From Aestuariirhabdus sp049985285 (GTDB lineage Bacteria; Pseudomonadota; Gammaproteobacteria; Pseudomonadales; Aestuariirhabdaceae): DNA of 64,000 nt. The stretch covers positions 310,001 to 374,000 of the forward strand of contig NZ_JBNIEU010000003.1 of NCBI RefSeq assembly GCF_049985285.1, read 5' to 3'. Below the pieces are notes generated by a model. It saw only the letters and a program-made list of their open reading frames with translations, made no database searches and was not told the DNA's origin. Position numbers and translations under genes: made by a program. Positions 24,956-33,817 of this stretch are shown piece by piece (position 1 is the first letter of the stretch; the number at the start of each line of letters is the position of its first letter).

Positions 24956-25003
24956 GGTAAGTCCTGTTATCTGGGTGTTTAAAAATCAGGTCAATTGTTA
25001 ACG

Positions 25004-25357
25004 CTAGGAAAGCTGTTTAAAAAAATCAGCGTACTGATCGGAGTTAAAGCCCAGTACACGCTGATCACCAACGACCAAAAGAGGGCGTTTTATCAGTGAA
25101 CTATGCTCGCATATCAGAGATAGGGCACTCTCTTCATTGGTGTTGTCGCGGATAGCTTCGGGTAGCTTGCGCCAGGTAGTGCCTCGACGATTTATTAGCT
25201 TATCCCATCCCAGCTGCCGCAGGTGCTCTGCAAATTCGTCCACCGGAACGCCTTCACGTTTATAGTCGTGAAAACGGTACTCGATACCTTGTTGATCCAG
25301 CCAGGTGCGCGCTTTTTTCATGGTGTCGCAGCTTTTGATGCCATACAGAGTGATCAT
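25004..25357 (-). CDS. ArsC/Spx-family thioredoxin-fold protein (YffB-like)
   Basis: 117 residues with the thioredoxin-fold start MITLYGIKSCDTMKKARTWL, in which Cys10 is the single active-site Cys, then the family's HDYKREG and FGVGDQRVLGF-like end (LLVVGDQRVLGFN). Proteins of this YffB-type group are annotated arsenate-reductase-related but their substrate is unknown. The ATG is one base after the dapC stop, and dapD follows 48 bp later, so it is cotranscribed with the lysine genes. Confidence 0.88.
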   Translation of the reverse strand: MITLYGIKSCDTMKKARTWLDQQGIEYRFHDYKREGVPVDEFAEHLRQLGWDKLINRRGTTWRKLPEAIRDNTNEESALSLICEHSSLIKRPLLVVGDQRVLGFNSDQYADFFKQLS

Positions 25358-25358
25358 A

Positions 25359-26564
25359 TTAGTCGATGCTCAATAGGAACGATTTGATGCGCTCGGCCGC
25401 TTCGCGGCACTCCTCAAGGGACGCGACCAGTGCCATGCGAACCCGGTTTGCTCCGGCATTAACCCCATTGATGTCACGGGCCAGGTAGCTGCCGGGCAGT
25501 ACGGTGATATTTTGCCGGGCGAAAAGCTCGCGGGCAAAACGTTCGTCGTCGTAACCGGCAGGGGTTTTGAACCACAGGTAAAATCCGGCATCGGGCAGCT
25601 CGATATCGCAGGTCGAGGCCAGAATCGTGCTGACCTCGTTAAATTTCTGCCGGTACAGACGCCGGTTTGCTAGCACGTGCTCCTCGTCTCGCCACGCCAG
25701 GATGCTGGCGCGCTGGTGTTGAAGAGGCATGGCGCAGCCATGATAGGTGCGGTATAGCAGATAGGGGGCGAGTAGGGAGGCGTCGCCCGCGACGAACCCC
25801 GAGCGCAGGCCGGGCAGGTTGGATCGCTTGGATAGGCTGTGAAATACAACGCAGCGGTGGAAGTCATCTCGCCCCAGTTGGGCGCAAGCTTGAAGCAGGC
25901 CGACTGGCGGTTGCTGCTCGTCGGGATAGATCTCTGAATAGCACTCGTCGGAGGCGATGACAAAGTCGTAACGATCCGCTAACTCGATCAACTTTGTGAG
26001 GGTGGACAGGGGGGTTACCGCGCCGGTTGGGTTTCCGGGGGAACACAAAAAAAGCAGTTGGCACTGCTGCCATTGGGATTCGCTGACGGCATCATAATCG
26101 GGAAGAAATCGATTCTCCTCCCGGCATGGAAGGTACTGGCAGTCGGCACCGGCGAGAAAGCTTGCGCCTTCGTAAATCTGGTAGAAGGGCGAAGGCATCA
26201 GCACCCGTGGCGAGGCTTGTTTGCGGCTGATGACCGCCTGGGTAAAAGAAAAGAGGGCCTCACGGGTACCGTTGACGGGTATCACCTCGGTTGCGGCACT
26301 GGGCGCTCTATTGAGCCTGAAGCGCTGCTGTAGCCAGTGAGCAATGGTTTCGCGTAGTTCGGTGAGGCCCAGTGTGGTCGGGTAGTGGCTGAGCCCCTCC
26401 AGGTTGGAAGCCAGGTAATCGGTAACGAATGCGGGTGCGCTGTGTTTTGGTTCACCGATCGAGAGTGCGATAGGATCTCGATCGGCGGGGGGCTCGATAC
26501 CACTTTTGAGCCGGGATAGCTTCTCGAACGGGTAGGGGTGCAGTGCGGCGAGGTCAGGATTCAT
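25359..26564 (-). CDS. dapC: succinyldiaminopimelate transaminase
   Basis: PLP-dependent class I aminotransferase; converts N-succinyl-2-amino-6-ketopimelate to succinyl-DAP. The fold-type I motifs are present: CSPGNPTGAV, ASDECYSEIY, and the PLP Lys in FHSLSKRSNLPGLRSGF. 401 residues from MNPDLAALHPYPFEKL, the start seen in Pseudomonas DapC; ATG 26570 is two codons earlier. The frame continues upstream into glnD only in another phase. The start is 10 bp after the glnD stop. Confidence 0.93.
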   Translation of the reverse strand: MNPDLAALHPYPFEKLSRLKSGIEPPADRDPIALSIGEPKHSAPAFVTDYLASNLEGLSHYPTTLGLTELRETIAHWLQQRFRLNRAPSAATEVIPVNGTREALFSFTQAVISRKQASPRVLMPSPFYQIYEGASFLAGADCQYLPCREENRFLPDYDAVSESQWQQCQLLFLCSPGNPTGAVTPLSTLTKLIELADRYDFVIASDECYSEIYPDEQQPPVGLLQACAQLGRDDFHRCVVFHSLSKRSNLPGLRSGFVAGDASLLAPYLLYRTYHGCAMPLQHQRASILAWRDEEHVLANRRLYRQKFNEVSTILASTCDIELPDAGFYLWFKTPAGYDDERFARELFARQNITVLPGSYLARDINGVNAGANRVRMALVASLEECREAAERIKSFLLSID

Positions 26565-26574
26565 GGTCATCAAC

Positions 26575-29301
26575 CTAGTGTGAGGTGATCGTGATGGAGT
26601 GATTGCGAGATGCATTTTCCTGAGTGTGGGCATCCAGAGCCTCGCGCAGGGTGTCGCAGATCTGCTGACACTGCAGCGGATCTTCAATCAACCGCTGCTG
26701 AGCGTCGGTAATGATAAAGACGTCTTCAACCCGTTCGCCCAGGGTGGCGATCTTGGCATTATGGATCGAGAGGTCGAGTTCCATAAAGACCTGCCCGATC
26801 AATGCCAGCAATCCAGGCCTGTCGGGGGCCACCACTTCCAAAATCGTACGGTGGATGACCGGGTCATTGCTGATCGTAATTTCGGCCGGATAGCTGAAGT
26901 GTTTGAGCTGTCTGGGTGTGCGCCGGCGAACGACCAGCGGGTAATCTTCCGGGTGCTTCAACGCATCGATGAGAGCGCTCTCGATCTCTCTTATGCGACG
27001 GGGGTTGTCGCCGATAGGAGAACCGTCAAGCTCCAGAACGATGAAAGTATCGAAGCTGAAGCCGGCGTTGGAGGTGACAATGCGGGCGTCCTGGATGTCC
27101 AGATTGAGCTGGTCGATGACTGCGGTACTGGCGGCGAAAAGTTCGTCGCGGTCCGGGGTGTAGATAAATATCTTGGTGCCCCCTTCAAAGGCGCGGTCGG
27201 TGGTTTCCCGCATCAGTACCAGGGGGTCGGAGGATGTGTGACGGGCGATATTGAGGGTATGCCAAACGACATCACGCACGGAATGGCGCAGAAAATACTC
27301 GTCCCCCAGGGTGTTCCAGACCGAAGCGATCTCGGTCTCCTCCAGTTCGTTGATGAGTTCCGCGTGAGCGTTTGTTTGGGTCTCATCGATCGCTTGTTGG
27401 GCTTCGAGGGGATTTTCCAGCCCCCGGCGCAATGCGCGTTGGGTTTGGCTATAGAGGTCGCGCATTAAGGATGCGCGCCAGCTGTTCCATAGGGTTGCAT
27501 TGGTGGCGTTGATATCGGCAACCGTGAGTATGTAGAGGTAGTCCAGTCGCATCTGGTCGCCGACGGTGTTGGCGAATTCATTGATCACTTCGGGGTCGGA
27601 GAGGTCCTGGCGCTGCGCGGTGGTGGACATCAGCAAGTGGGTTTTTACCAGCCAGGAAACCAGCGATGCATCCCATTTGCTCAGGTGGTGGCGTTCACAG
27701 AATGCGCGGGCATCCACCGCACCCAGTTCCGAGTGATCGCCGCCCCGCCCCTTGGCGATATCGTGATACAGGGCTGCAATATAGATCAGCTCCGGCTTGG
27801 GTAGTTTCTCCATTATCTTGGACGCCACGGGGAAGCGTTCAGCGTTCTCTTTGTAGGTAAATGAACGCAGGAACTTGATCAGCAAAAGCGTGTGCGCGTC
27901 CACGGTATAGGTGTGGAAAAGGTCGTGCTGCATCTGGCCTGTAATTTTGCCAAATTCAGGCAGGTAAAGACCCAGCACTCCCCAGCGCAGCATGCGCCTT
28001 AGGTTAATAGTGAGTCCGTAGGGTGCGCGCATCAGTTCGATAAAAAGGGTGGTGTTGCTGATGTCGCTGCGGAAGCTGTCGTCGATCAGGTGACGGTGCT
28101 CCCGGATCAGGCGAATGGTTGACGCCCTAATCCCAAGGATAAAGGGGTTTTTGGTCATCAGTACGAACATCTCCAGCAGCGCGAAAGGGGTTTGAGCGAA
28201 GACCTCCGGATCCATTACTTCGATATAGTTTTTCCGTACCTGAAAGCGACTGTTGAGAGGGATGAGGGTGTCGTCATCATCTACTGACAGGATTACCTCG
28301 TCCAGGTGCTGCAGCAACAGATCGTTGAGTTCTGCGAGCCCCATTACGAGCTGGTAATAGCGCTGCATAAACTGCTCAACGGCGAGGCTTTTGTCGCTGT
28401 CGCTATATCCGAACAGCTCCGCCAGGGGTTTTTGGTAATCAAATAGCAGGCGGTCCTCCTCACGCCCGGTGATCATATGTAGTCCCCAGCGCACTCGCCA
28501 CAGGAACGCCTGACCTTCGCTGAGAATCTGGTACTCCGATTCGGTGAGGAACTCCAGTCGCACTAGATCATGGGCGCTTTTGGCCCCGTAATGGCGTCGG
28601 GTCACCCACATGATCATCTGCGTGTCACGGAGTCCGCCGGGCGAATTCTTTACGTTGGGCTCAAGGTTGTATTCGGTGTCATTAAATTTACGGTGACGGG
28701 TGCGCTGCTCTTCGTATTTCTCTTTCAGAAAGAGTTTGCTCGGCCACATCTTTTCGGGGCTGATGCGTTTGAGCAGCTCCTCACGCAACATTTCCGGGCC
28801 CTCAAGTACCCGTGACTCCAGCAGATTGGTGATGATGGTCAGGTCTTTGCTGGCTTCGGCTCCGCACTCCTTGATGGAGCGGACGCTTTGGCCCACTTCC
28901 AGGTTGATATCCCATAGCAGGGTCAGAAAGCGTTCGATATTATCGCGATAGCGACCATGGTTTTCCTTGCGCAGCAGGATCAGCAGGTCGATATCGGAGC
29001 GAGGGTGGAGCTCGCCGCGACCGTAGCCCCCCACGGCCAGTAGGGCGATATCTCCCTCGGCGCCCCAGTCAAGGTGATTCCATGCCAGTGAAAGTACCTG
29101 GTCGATCATCCAGGCGCGGGCGTTGACCAGCATGCGGATGTCCCGCCCTTCCCGGTACCACCGGTCCAGAGTCTCCTGCGCCTGGCGCATGCAACGCTTG
29201 TAGGCAGGAATGGGGCTTGAGGAGAGAGTCAGTTCGGCGCGGAACTGCCCTTTGTTGAACAGCTCGTTGGTGAGCTGCTGTTCGTTCAGTGATGCGTACA
29301 T
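26575..29301 (-). CDS. glnD: bifunctional uridylyltransferase/uridylyl-removing enzyme GlnD
   Basis: Sensor of glutamine that uridylylates or deuridylylates PII. Domains in order: nucleotidyltransferase GGYGRGELHPRSDIDL (about 91-106), helical linker, HD phosphohydrolase with YHDIAKGRGGDHSELG (about 512-527), and two C-terminal ACT domains (TPDRDELFAASTAV and APDRPGLLALIGQV). 908 residues. A GGGGAAAC sequence lies just before the ATG. glnD-dapC-dapD order is as in Pseudomonas. Confidence 0.97.
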   Translation of the reverse strand: MYASLNEQQLTNELFNKGQFRAELTLSSSPIPAYKRCMRQAQETLDRWYREGRDIRMLVNARAWMIDQVLSLAWNHLDWGAEGDIALLAVGGYGRGELHPRSDIDLLILLRKENHGRYRDNIERFLTLLWDINLEVGQSVRSIKECGAEASKDLTIITNLLESRVLEGPEMLREELLKRISPEKMWPSKLFLKEKYEEQRTRHRKFNDTEYNLEPNVKNSPGGLRDTQMIMWVTRRHYGAKSAHDLVRLEFLTESEYQILSEGQAFLWRVRWGLHMITGREEDRLLFDYQKPLAELFGYSDSDKSLAVEQFMQRYYQLVMGLAELNDLLLQHLDEVILSVDDDDTLIPLNSRFQVRKNYIEVMDPEVFAQTPFALLEMFVLMTKNPFILGIRASTIRLIREHRHLIDDSFRSDISNTTLFIELMRAPYGLTINLRRMLRWGVLGLYLPEFGKITGQMQHDLFHTYTVDAHTLLLIKFLRSFTYKENAERFPVASKIMEKLPKPELIYIAALYHDIAKGRGGDHSELGAVDARAFCERHHLSKWDASLVSWLVKTHLLMSTTAQRQDLSDPEVINEFANTVGDQMRLDYLYILTVADINATNATLWNSWRASLMRDLYSQTQRALRRGLENPLEAQQAIDETQTNAHAELINELEETEIASVWNTLGDEYFLRHSVRDVVWHTLNIARHTSSDPLVLMRETTDRAFEGGTKIFIYTPDRDELFAASTAVIDQLNLDIQDARIVTSNAGFSFDTFIVLELDGSPIGDNPRRIREIESALIDALKHPEDYPLVVRRRTPRQLKHFSYPAEITISNDPVIHRTILEVVAPDRPGLLALIGQVFMELDLSIHNAKIATLGERVEDVFIITDAQQRLIEDPLQCQQICDTLREALDAHTQENASRNHSITITSH

Positions 29302-29371
29302 TGTTTCCCCTGCCTTGCGGGTAGCCCGTGACGTGCGGGTGCGACGCTCATCCTTGAGGGTCGCTAGGGTG

Positions 29372-30157
29372 TTAACTGTATTCGGGAGCGGTTTCGCCGT
29401 TGCGCAGGGTGAGGATTTCGTACCCCTGTGCGGTTACCAAAATAGTGTGTTCCCATTGCGCGGAGAGGCGCTTGTCGCGGGTGGTCACTGTCCAGCCATC
29501 TTTGGCGTTGAGCTTGGTGAATTTCTTACCCGCATTGATCATGGGCTCAATGGTAAAAGTCATTCCTTCGCGAAGCTCCATGCCCGTGCCAGACTTGCCG
29601 TAGTGGAGTACCTGGGGCTCCTCGTGAAAGAGTTTGCCGATGCCGTGGCCGCAGTACTCCTCGACCACCGAATAGTTGTGACGGTGGGCGTGTTTGGAGA
29701 TGACCGCACCAATATCCCCGAGCCGCGCTCCGGGCCTTACCTGGTCGATACCAAGAAACATACACTCCCTGCTTATCTGGCACAGGCGCTGGGCGTGCTC
29801 TGGCGTTTCGCCAACGTAGAACATCATGCTGGTGTCGCCATGGTAACCGTCTTTGATGACGGTGATGTCGACGTTAAGGATGTCGCCGGTCTTTAGCACC
29901 TTGGTGTCGCTTGGGATGCCGTGGCAGATTACGCTATTGAGCGAGGTACAGATCGATTTAGGAAATCCGTGATAGTTCAGCGGAGCCGGCACTGCCTGCT
30001 GCACATTGACGATGTAGTCATGGCAGATTCGATCCAGTTCGCCAGTAGTGATGCCTGCCTCAATCGAGGGGGAGATCATGTCCAGTACTTCGGCGGCCAA
30101 GCGGCCGGCCACGCGCATCTTTTCAATTTCGGCGGAGGTCTTGATGGTGACGGTCAT
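29372..30157 (-). CDS. map: methionine aminopeptidase, type I
   Basis: Removes the initiator Met from nascent proteins. All metal ligands are visible: the two Asp in GDILNVDITV, the His in CGHGIGKLFHEEPQ, and the two Glu in FTIEPMI and QWEHTILVT. 261 residues, normal. It is divergent from rpsB, 336 bp apart, a common arrangement. A TAGAAT hexamer at 30219-30224 on the minus strand may be its -10. Confidence 0.96.
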   Translation of the reverse strand: MTVTIKTSAEIEKMRVAGRLAAEVLDMISPSIEAGITTGELDRICHDYIVNVQQAVPAPLNYHGFPKSICTSLNSVICHGIPSDTKVLKTGDILNVDITVIKDGYHGDTSMMFYVGETPEHAQRLCQISRECMFLGIDQVRPGARLGDIGAVISKHAHRHNYSVVEEYCGHGIGKLFHEEPQVLHYGKSGTGMELREGMTFTIEPMINAGKKFTKLNAKDGWTVTTRDKRLSAQWEHTILVTAQGYEILTLRNGETAPEYS

Positions 30158-30338
30158 AGAGCTGCTGCGATTGGTTTCAGTGGGTCGGCAAGCACGAGGG
30201 GCCGCCAGGTTGCGGGCTATTCTAGCAAAGCCGCATTGTCTGTATAAGGGGTGGGGAGTGTTATTCCTTATTTCGCCTTCAAAACACCTATAGGGCGCTT
30301 AATTTGATTGTTTGGTTTTCGTGGTGACGGAATTGTGG

Positions 30339-30344
30339 TATAAA
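30339..30344 (+). promoter_or_regulatory. candidate extended -10 promoter for rpsB
   Basis: TATAAA preceded by TGG (extended -10), with TTTTCG 17 bp upstream as a weak -35. A start near 30351 would give a leader of about 143 bases. Confidence 0.5.
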
Positions 30345-30350
30345 GCGCGC

Positions 30351-30493
30351 GCCGCTGGCAAAACCCTCTATCAGGAGGGCTTGTTCAGACGGTACATAAA
30401 CTAATCACACACACACCGACACGTGGTTCTGGGTGCCCTTAGGGGTTGGATCATGGGGTGTGTGGAGGCCTAACCCGAGTTCAGGAGAATCCA
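30351..30493 (+). promoter_or_regulatory. structured rpsB leader
   Basis: The untranslated leader contains CACACACC (30410-30417) and GGTGTGTG (30457-30464), able to pair perfectly over 8 bp, enclosing a smaller CCC/GGG hairpin, and an upstream CCCTC-TATCA-GAGGG-like hairpin near 30364. In E. coli the rpsB leader is bound by protein S2 for autogenous control; the same role here is inferred from position and structure. Confidence 0.5.
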
Positions 30494-31258
30494 ATGGCTC
30501 AAGTTACAATGCGTGAAATGCTCAAAGCGGGCGTTCACTTCGGTCACCAGACCCGTTACTGGAACCCCAAGATGAATAAGTACATCTTCGGTGCCCGTAA
30601 CAAAATCCATATTATTAACCTCGAGCACACTCTTCCCGCCTTTAATGACGCGTTGAGTTTCGTCGAGCGCCTGGCGCAAGGTAAGAACAAAATTTTGTTT
30701 GTGGGCACCAAGCGCGCCGCGAGCAAGGTTGTTCGTGAAGAGGCCAGTCGTGTAGGTATGCCTTTTGTTGACCATCGCTGGTTGGGTGGCATGCTCACTA
30801 ACTACAAGACTATTCGCCAGTCTATTCGTCGTCTGCGTGAGCTGGAAAGCCAGTCACAGGACGGTACGTTCGAGCACCTGACCAAGAAGGAAGCGCTGAT
30901 GCGTAGCCGTTCTTTGGAAAAGCTTGATCGTAGCCTGGGTGGAATCAAGGATATGGGCGGCTTGCCTGATGCTTTGTTTGTCATCGACGTAGATCACGAG
31001 CGCATCGCGATCAGCGAAGCTAACAAGCTGGGTATTCCGGTTATCGGTATCGTCGATACCAACAGCAACCCCGATGGCGTCGACTACGTTATTCCTGGAA
31101 ACGACGATGCTATTCGCGCTATCCAGTTGTACGTTAAGTCGGTTTCCGACTCCGTTGCCGAAGGCCGCGCCGCCACTAATGTAGGTAGCGAAGAAGAGTT
31201 TGTTGAAGTCGCCGCTCCTGAAGCGCCAGCCGAAGCAGAGCAATCAGCTGAAGGTTAA
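30494..31258 (+). CDS. rpsB: 30S ribosomal protein S2
   Basis: 254 residues with the S2 signatures MREMLKAGVHFGHQTRYWNPKM, LGGMLTNYKT and VIDVDHERIAISEANKLGIPVIGIVDTN (parts). AGGAG precedes the ATG at 30494 by 7 bases; upstream ATG-like starts in the leader are discounted. The Glu/Ala-rich C-terminal tail is usual. First gene of the rpsB-tsf-pyrH-frr cluster. Confidence 0.98.
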   Translation: MAQVTMREMLKAGVHFGHQTRYWNPKMNKYIFGARNKIHIINLEHTLPAFNDALSFVERLAQGKNKILFVGTKRAASKVVREEASRVGMPFVDHRWLGGMLTNYKTIRQSIRRLRELESQSQDGTFEHLTKKEALMRSRSLEKLDRSLGGIKDMGGLPDALFVIDVDHERIAISEANKLGIPVIGIVDTNSNPDGVDYVIPGNDDAIRAIQLYVKSVSDSVAEGRAATNVGSEEEFVEVAAPEAPAEAEQSAEG

Positions 31259-31289
31259 TGCGATCTCTGCATGCCCGAGGGCATGCTTG

Positions 31290-31316
31290 AAAAAGGGGGC
31301 AAGGCCCCCTTTTTCT
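31290..31316 (+). terminator. terminator/attenuator between rpsB and tsf
   Basis: AAAAAGGGGGC pairs with GCCCCCTTTTT around a 3-base loop. A second hairpin, GCATGCCC-GA-GGGCATGC (31268-31285), lies just before. A partial terminator here is usual and sets the S2 to EF-Ts ratio. Confidence 0.75.
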
Positions 31317-31401
31317 GATTGAAATTCCGCGGAAGCTGTCAGTTACCCTGGTAAAGGCAGCTTCGGTAAACAGTTAAAACGAATAAGTTGAGGGTATTGA
31401 T

Positions 31402-32262
31402 ATGGCAGCTGTTTCTGCAACACAGGTGAAGGAACTGCGTGATCGCACAGGTCTCGGCATGATGGAGTGCAAGCGCGCACTGACTGAGGCTGGTGGAGAT
31501 ATCGAAAAAGCGATCGAAGAGATGCGTAAGTCCGGTCAGGCCAAGGCCGCCAAGAAAGCAGGCCGTACGGCTGCTGAAGGTGTTGTGTTGGTGCGTCTTG
31601 CCGAAGATGGCACTTCTGGCGTTCTCGTTGAAGTAAACAGCGAAACCGACTTTGCAGCGCGTGACGAAAACTTTCTCGGCTTCGCTGGCCTGGTCGCCGA
31701 TGCCGCTATCTCTAGCGGTGAGACCGATATGGCCACGCTGGTTGGCGGCGATATTGAGACCGCACGCCTGGCGCTGGTTCAAAAAATTGGTGAGAACATC
31801 TCTCCCCGTCGTATCGGCACCCTGGCTGGTGGCGTAGTGGGTGGCTATTTGCACGGTAACAAGCGTATCGCAGTACTGGTTGCCCTCAATGGTGGCGATC
31901 AGGAGCTGGCAAAAGATGTTGCTATGCACGTTGCTGCCGTTAACCCACGGGTTGTGAATACCGATGATATGCCTTCTGAGGTTGTTGAGAAGGAGAAGGA
32001 GATCATCAAGGCGCAGCCTGATATGGCTGGTAAGCCTGCCGAAATCGTCGAGAAGATGATGTTTGGTCGTATCAAAAAGTTCCTCGCTGAAAACAGCTTG
32101 GTCGAGCAGCCTTTCGTCAAAAACCCCGAGGTTACCGTGGGCAAGCTGGTGAAAGACGCCGGTGCAGAGTTGCTGGGCTTTGTTCGCTATGAAGTGGGCG
32201 ACGGTATCGAGAAGGAAGAGGTGGATTTCGCAGCGGAAGTTGCTGCTCAGCTGAAAGGCTAA
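31402..32262 (+). CDS. tsf: elongation factor Ts
   Basis: Nucleotide-exchange factor for EF-Tu. The N-terminal module starts with VKELRDRTGLGMMECKRAL, followed by the core with NSETDFAARDENFLGF. 286 residues, near E. coli (283). A large open frame exists on the opposite strand over the whole gene and is a shadow. Confidence 0.98.
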   Translation: MAAVSATQVKELRDRTGLGMMECKRALTEAGGDIEKAIEEMRKSGQAKAAKKAGRTAAEGVVLVRLAEDGTSGVLVEVNSETDFAARDENFLGFAGLVADAAISSGETDMATLVGGDIETARLALVQKIGENISPRRIGTLAGGVVGGYLHGNKRIAVLVALNGGDQELAKDVAMHVAAVNPRVVNTDDMPSEVVEKEKEIIKAQPDMAGKPAEIVEKMMFGRIKKFLAENSLVEQPFVKNPEVTVGKLVKDAGAELLGFVRYEVGDGIEKEEVDFAAEVAAQLKG

Positions 32263-32281
32263 GTGACCCATCTTTGATGTT

Positions 32282-32313
32282 CCAGAAAGTGGCGCCTAGG
32301 TGCCACTTTCTGG
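32282..32313 (+). terminator. perfect hairpin between tsf and pyrH
   Basis: CCAGAAAGTGGC pairs over 12 bp with GCCACTTTCTGG, loop of 8. No T-run follows (TTAAGG), so it may be an RNA-stability element or partial terminator. Confidence 0.55.
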
Positions 32314-32386
32314 TTAAGGCAGTCTATACTGCTGGCACTGCTAATTGCCGCTTGATAACCTTTCCCCTATTCCAAGGAACCTCCAT

Positions 32387-33124
32387 ATGCCTGCCACTGA
32401 TCGTCAACCAAAGTACAAGCGTATTCTTCTAAAGCTCAGCGGCGAAGCGCTGATGGGGGATGGAGAGTTTGGTATCGATCCCAAGGTGTTGGATCGGATG
32501 GCGTTGGAGATCGGTCAGCTCATTGGTATCGGTGTGCAGGTCGGCATGGTCATTGGTGGCGGTAACCTGTTTCGTGGTGCGGCGCTGAGCGCCGCTGGTA
32601 TGGACCGGGTGACCGGTGATCATATGGGTATGCTGGCCACGGTGATGAACGCCCTGGCGATGCGTGATGCGCTTGAGCGCTCCAGCATTGCGACCCGCGT
32701 GATGTCTGCAATCCCTATGAGTGGTGTTGTTGATCACTATGATCGTCGTGCAGCGTTGCGTTTTTTAACCGGTGGGGATGTTGTCATTTTTTCCGCTGGA
32801 ACGGGAAACCCGTTTTTTACCACCGACTCGGCAGCCTGTCTTCGTGGTATCGAAGTCGATGCTGACGTGGTGATCAAGGCAACCAAGGTTGATGGGGTCT
32901 ACGATTCGGATCCTGCGAAGAACCCGCAAGCGATCAAATATGATAGTCTCAGCTACGATGAAGTGCTCGATCAAAAGCTGGGCGTAATGGACCTGACCGC
33001 AATCTGTCTGGTGCGCGATCACCAGATGCCTTTGCGTGTCTTCAATATGAATAAACCAGGCGCATTGCTTAACCTCGTGCTGGGTGGCAATGAAGGAACT
33101 CTGGTTCGTGGGAGTGAACAATGA
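32387..33124 (+). CDS. pyrH: UMP kinase
   Basis: Hexameric amino-acid-kinase-fold enzyme phosphorylating UMP. 245 residues from MPATDRQPKYKR, AAGGAA 8 bases upstream. Motifs: LLKLSGEALMGD, GGGNLFRG, FSAGTGNPFFTTDSAA and KATKVDGVYDSDP. The frame starts further up at 32345 but without a binding site. Stop overlaps the frr start by 4 bp (ATGA). Confidence 0.97.
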   Translation: MPATDRQPKYKRILLKLSGEALMGDGEFGIDPKVLDRMALEIGQLIGIGVQVGMVIGGGNLFRGAALSAAGMDRVTGDHMGMLATVMNALAMRDALERSSIATRVMSAIPMSGVVDHYDRRAALRFLTGGDVVIFSAGTGNPFFTTDSAACLRGIEVDADVVIKATKVDGVYDSDPAKNPQAIKYDSLSYDEVLDQKLGVMDLTAICLVRDHQMPLRVFNMNKPGALLNLVLGGNEGTLVRGSEQ

Positions 33125-33678
33125 TTAACGAGATCAAGGCCGACGCCGAGAGTCGCATGAAGAAAAGTGTGGAGTCTCTGGTTGTTGCATTTGCAAAAAT
33201 TCGTACCGGGCGTGCACACCCCAGTCTGCTTGATGGCATCATGGTTTCCTATTACGGCAGTGATGTGCCGTTGAGCCAGGTGGCCAATATCTCGGTCGAA
33301 GATGGCCGCACACTTTCGGTTACTCCCTGGGAGAGAACCATGGTGACAGATATTGAGAAGGCGATCCTGAAGTCCGATCTCGGCCTCAACCCCTCTACTG
33401 CCGGCACTGTCATTCGTTTACCCTTGCCCGCGCTGACAGAAGAGACCCGTAAGGGTTTTATCCGTCATGCACGGCAAGAGGCTGAGAACGCTCGGGTCGC
33501 GGTCCGTAATATTCGCCGTGATGCGTTAGGCGACGTTAAGGATCTGCTCAAAGAGAAGGAGATCGGCGAAGATGACGACCGTCGTGCCCACGATGATGTG
33601 CAGAAGTTGACTGATAAATACATCGCAGAAGTCGATAAGCTGTTGCAGGGCAAAGAAGCGGACCTGTTGGAGATTTAA
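33121..33678 (+). CDS. frr: ribosome recycling factor
   Basis: Splits post-termination ribosomes with EF-G. 185 residues with the three-helix-bundle signatures KIRTGRAHPSLLDGI, LPLPALTEETRKGF and ARVAVRNIRRDA. Translationally coupled to pyrH; followed by a terminator. Confidence 0.98.
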   Translation: MINEIKADAESRMKKSVESLVVAFAKIRTGRAHPSLLDGIMVSYYGSDVPLSQVANISVEDGRTLSVTPWERTMVTDIEKAILKSDLGLNPSTAGTVIRLPLPALTEETRKGFIRHARQEAENARVAVRNIRRDALGDVKDLLKEKEIGEDDDRRAHDDVQKLTDKYIAEVDKLLQGKEADLLEI

Positions 33679-33697
33679 CGCTTCTCCCTGTACTAAG

Positions 33698-33719
33698 CGC
33701 CCGCCGATGCGGGCGTTTT
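33698..33719 (+). terminator. rho-independent terminator of frr
   Basis: CGCCCGC-CGAT-GCGGGCG followed by TTTT. Confidence 0.88.
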
Positions 33720-33817
33720 ACATATCGCCTCGCACCTTAAATACCGGCGCTCCGGCATCGCCCTGATCTTTTGTCGGATGATGTTGGCCAACGAACCCAT
33801 AGGCTGATAGTTGCTCG

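Noticed and set aside
26599..27468. 289-codon plus-strand open frame
   Set aside because: Fully opposite glnD, no ribosome-binding site or recognisable domain; a GC-rich shadow.
31339..32271. 310-codon minus-strand open frame
   Set aside because: Covers tsf exactly on the opposite strand; shadow of biased codon use.
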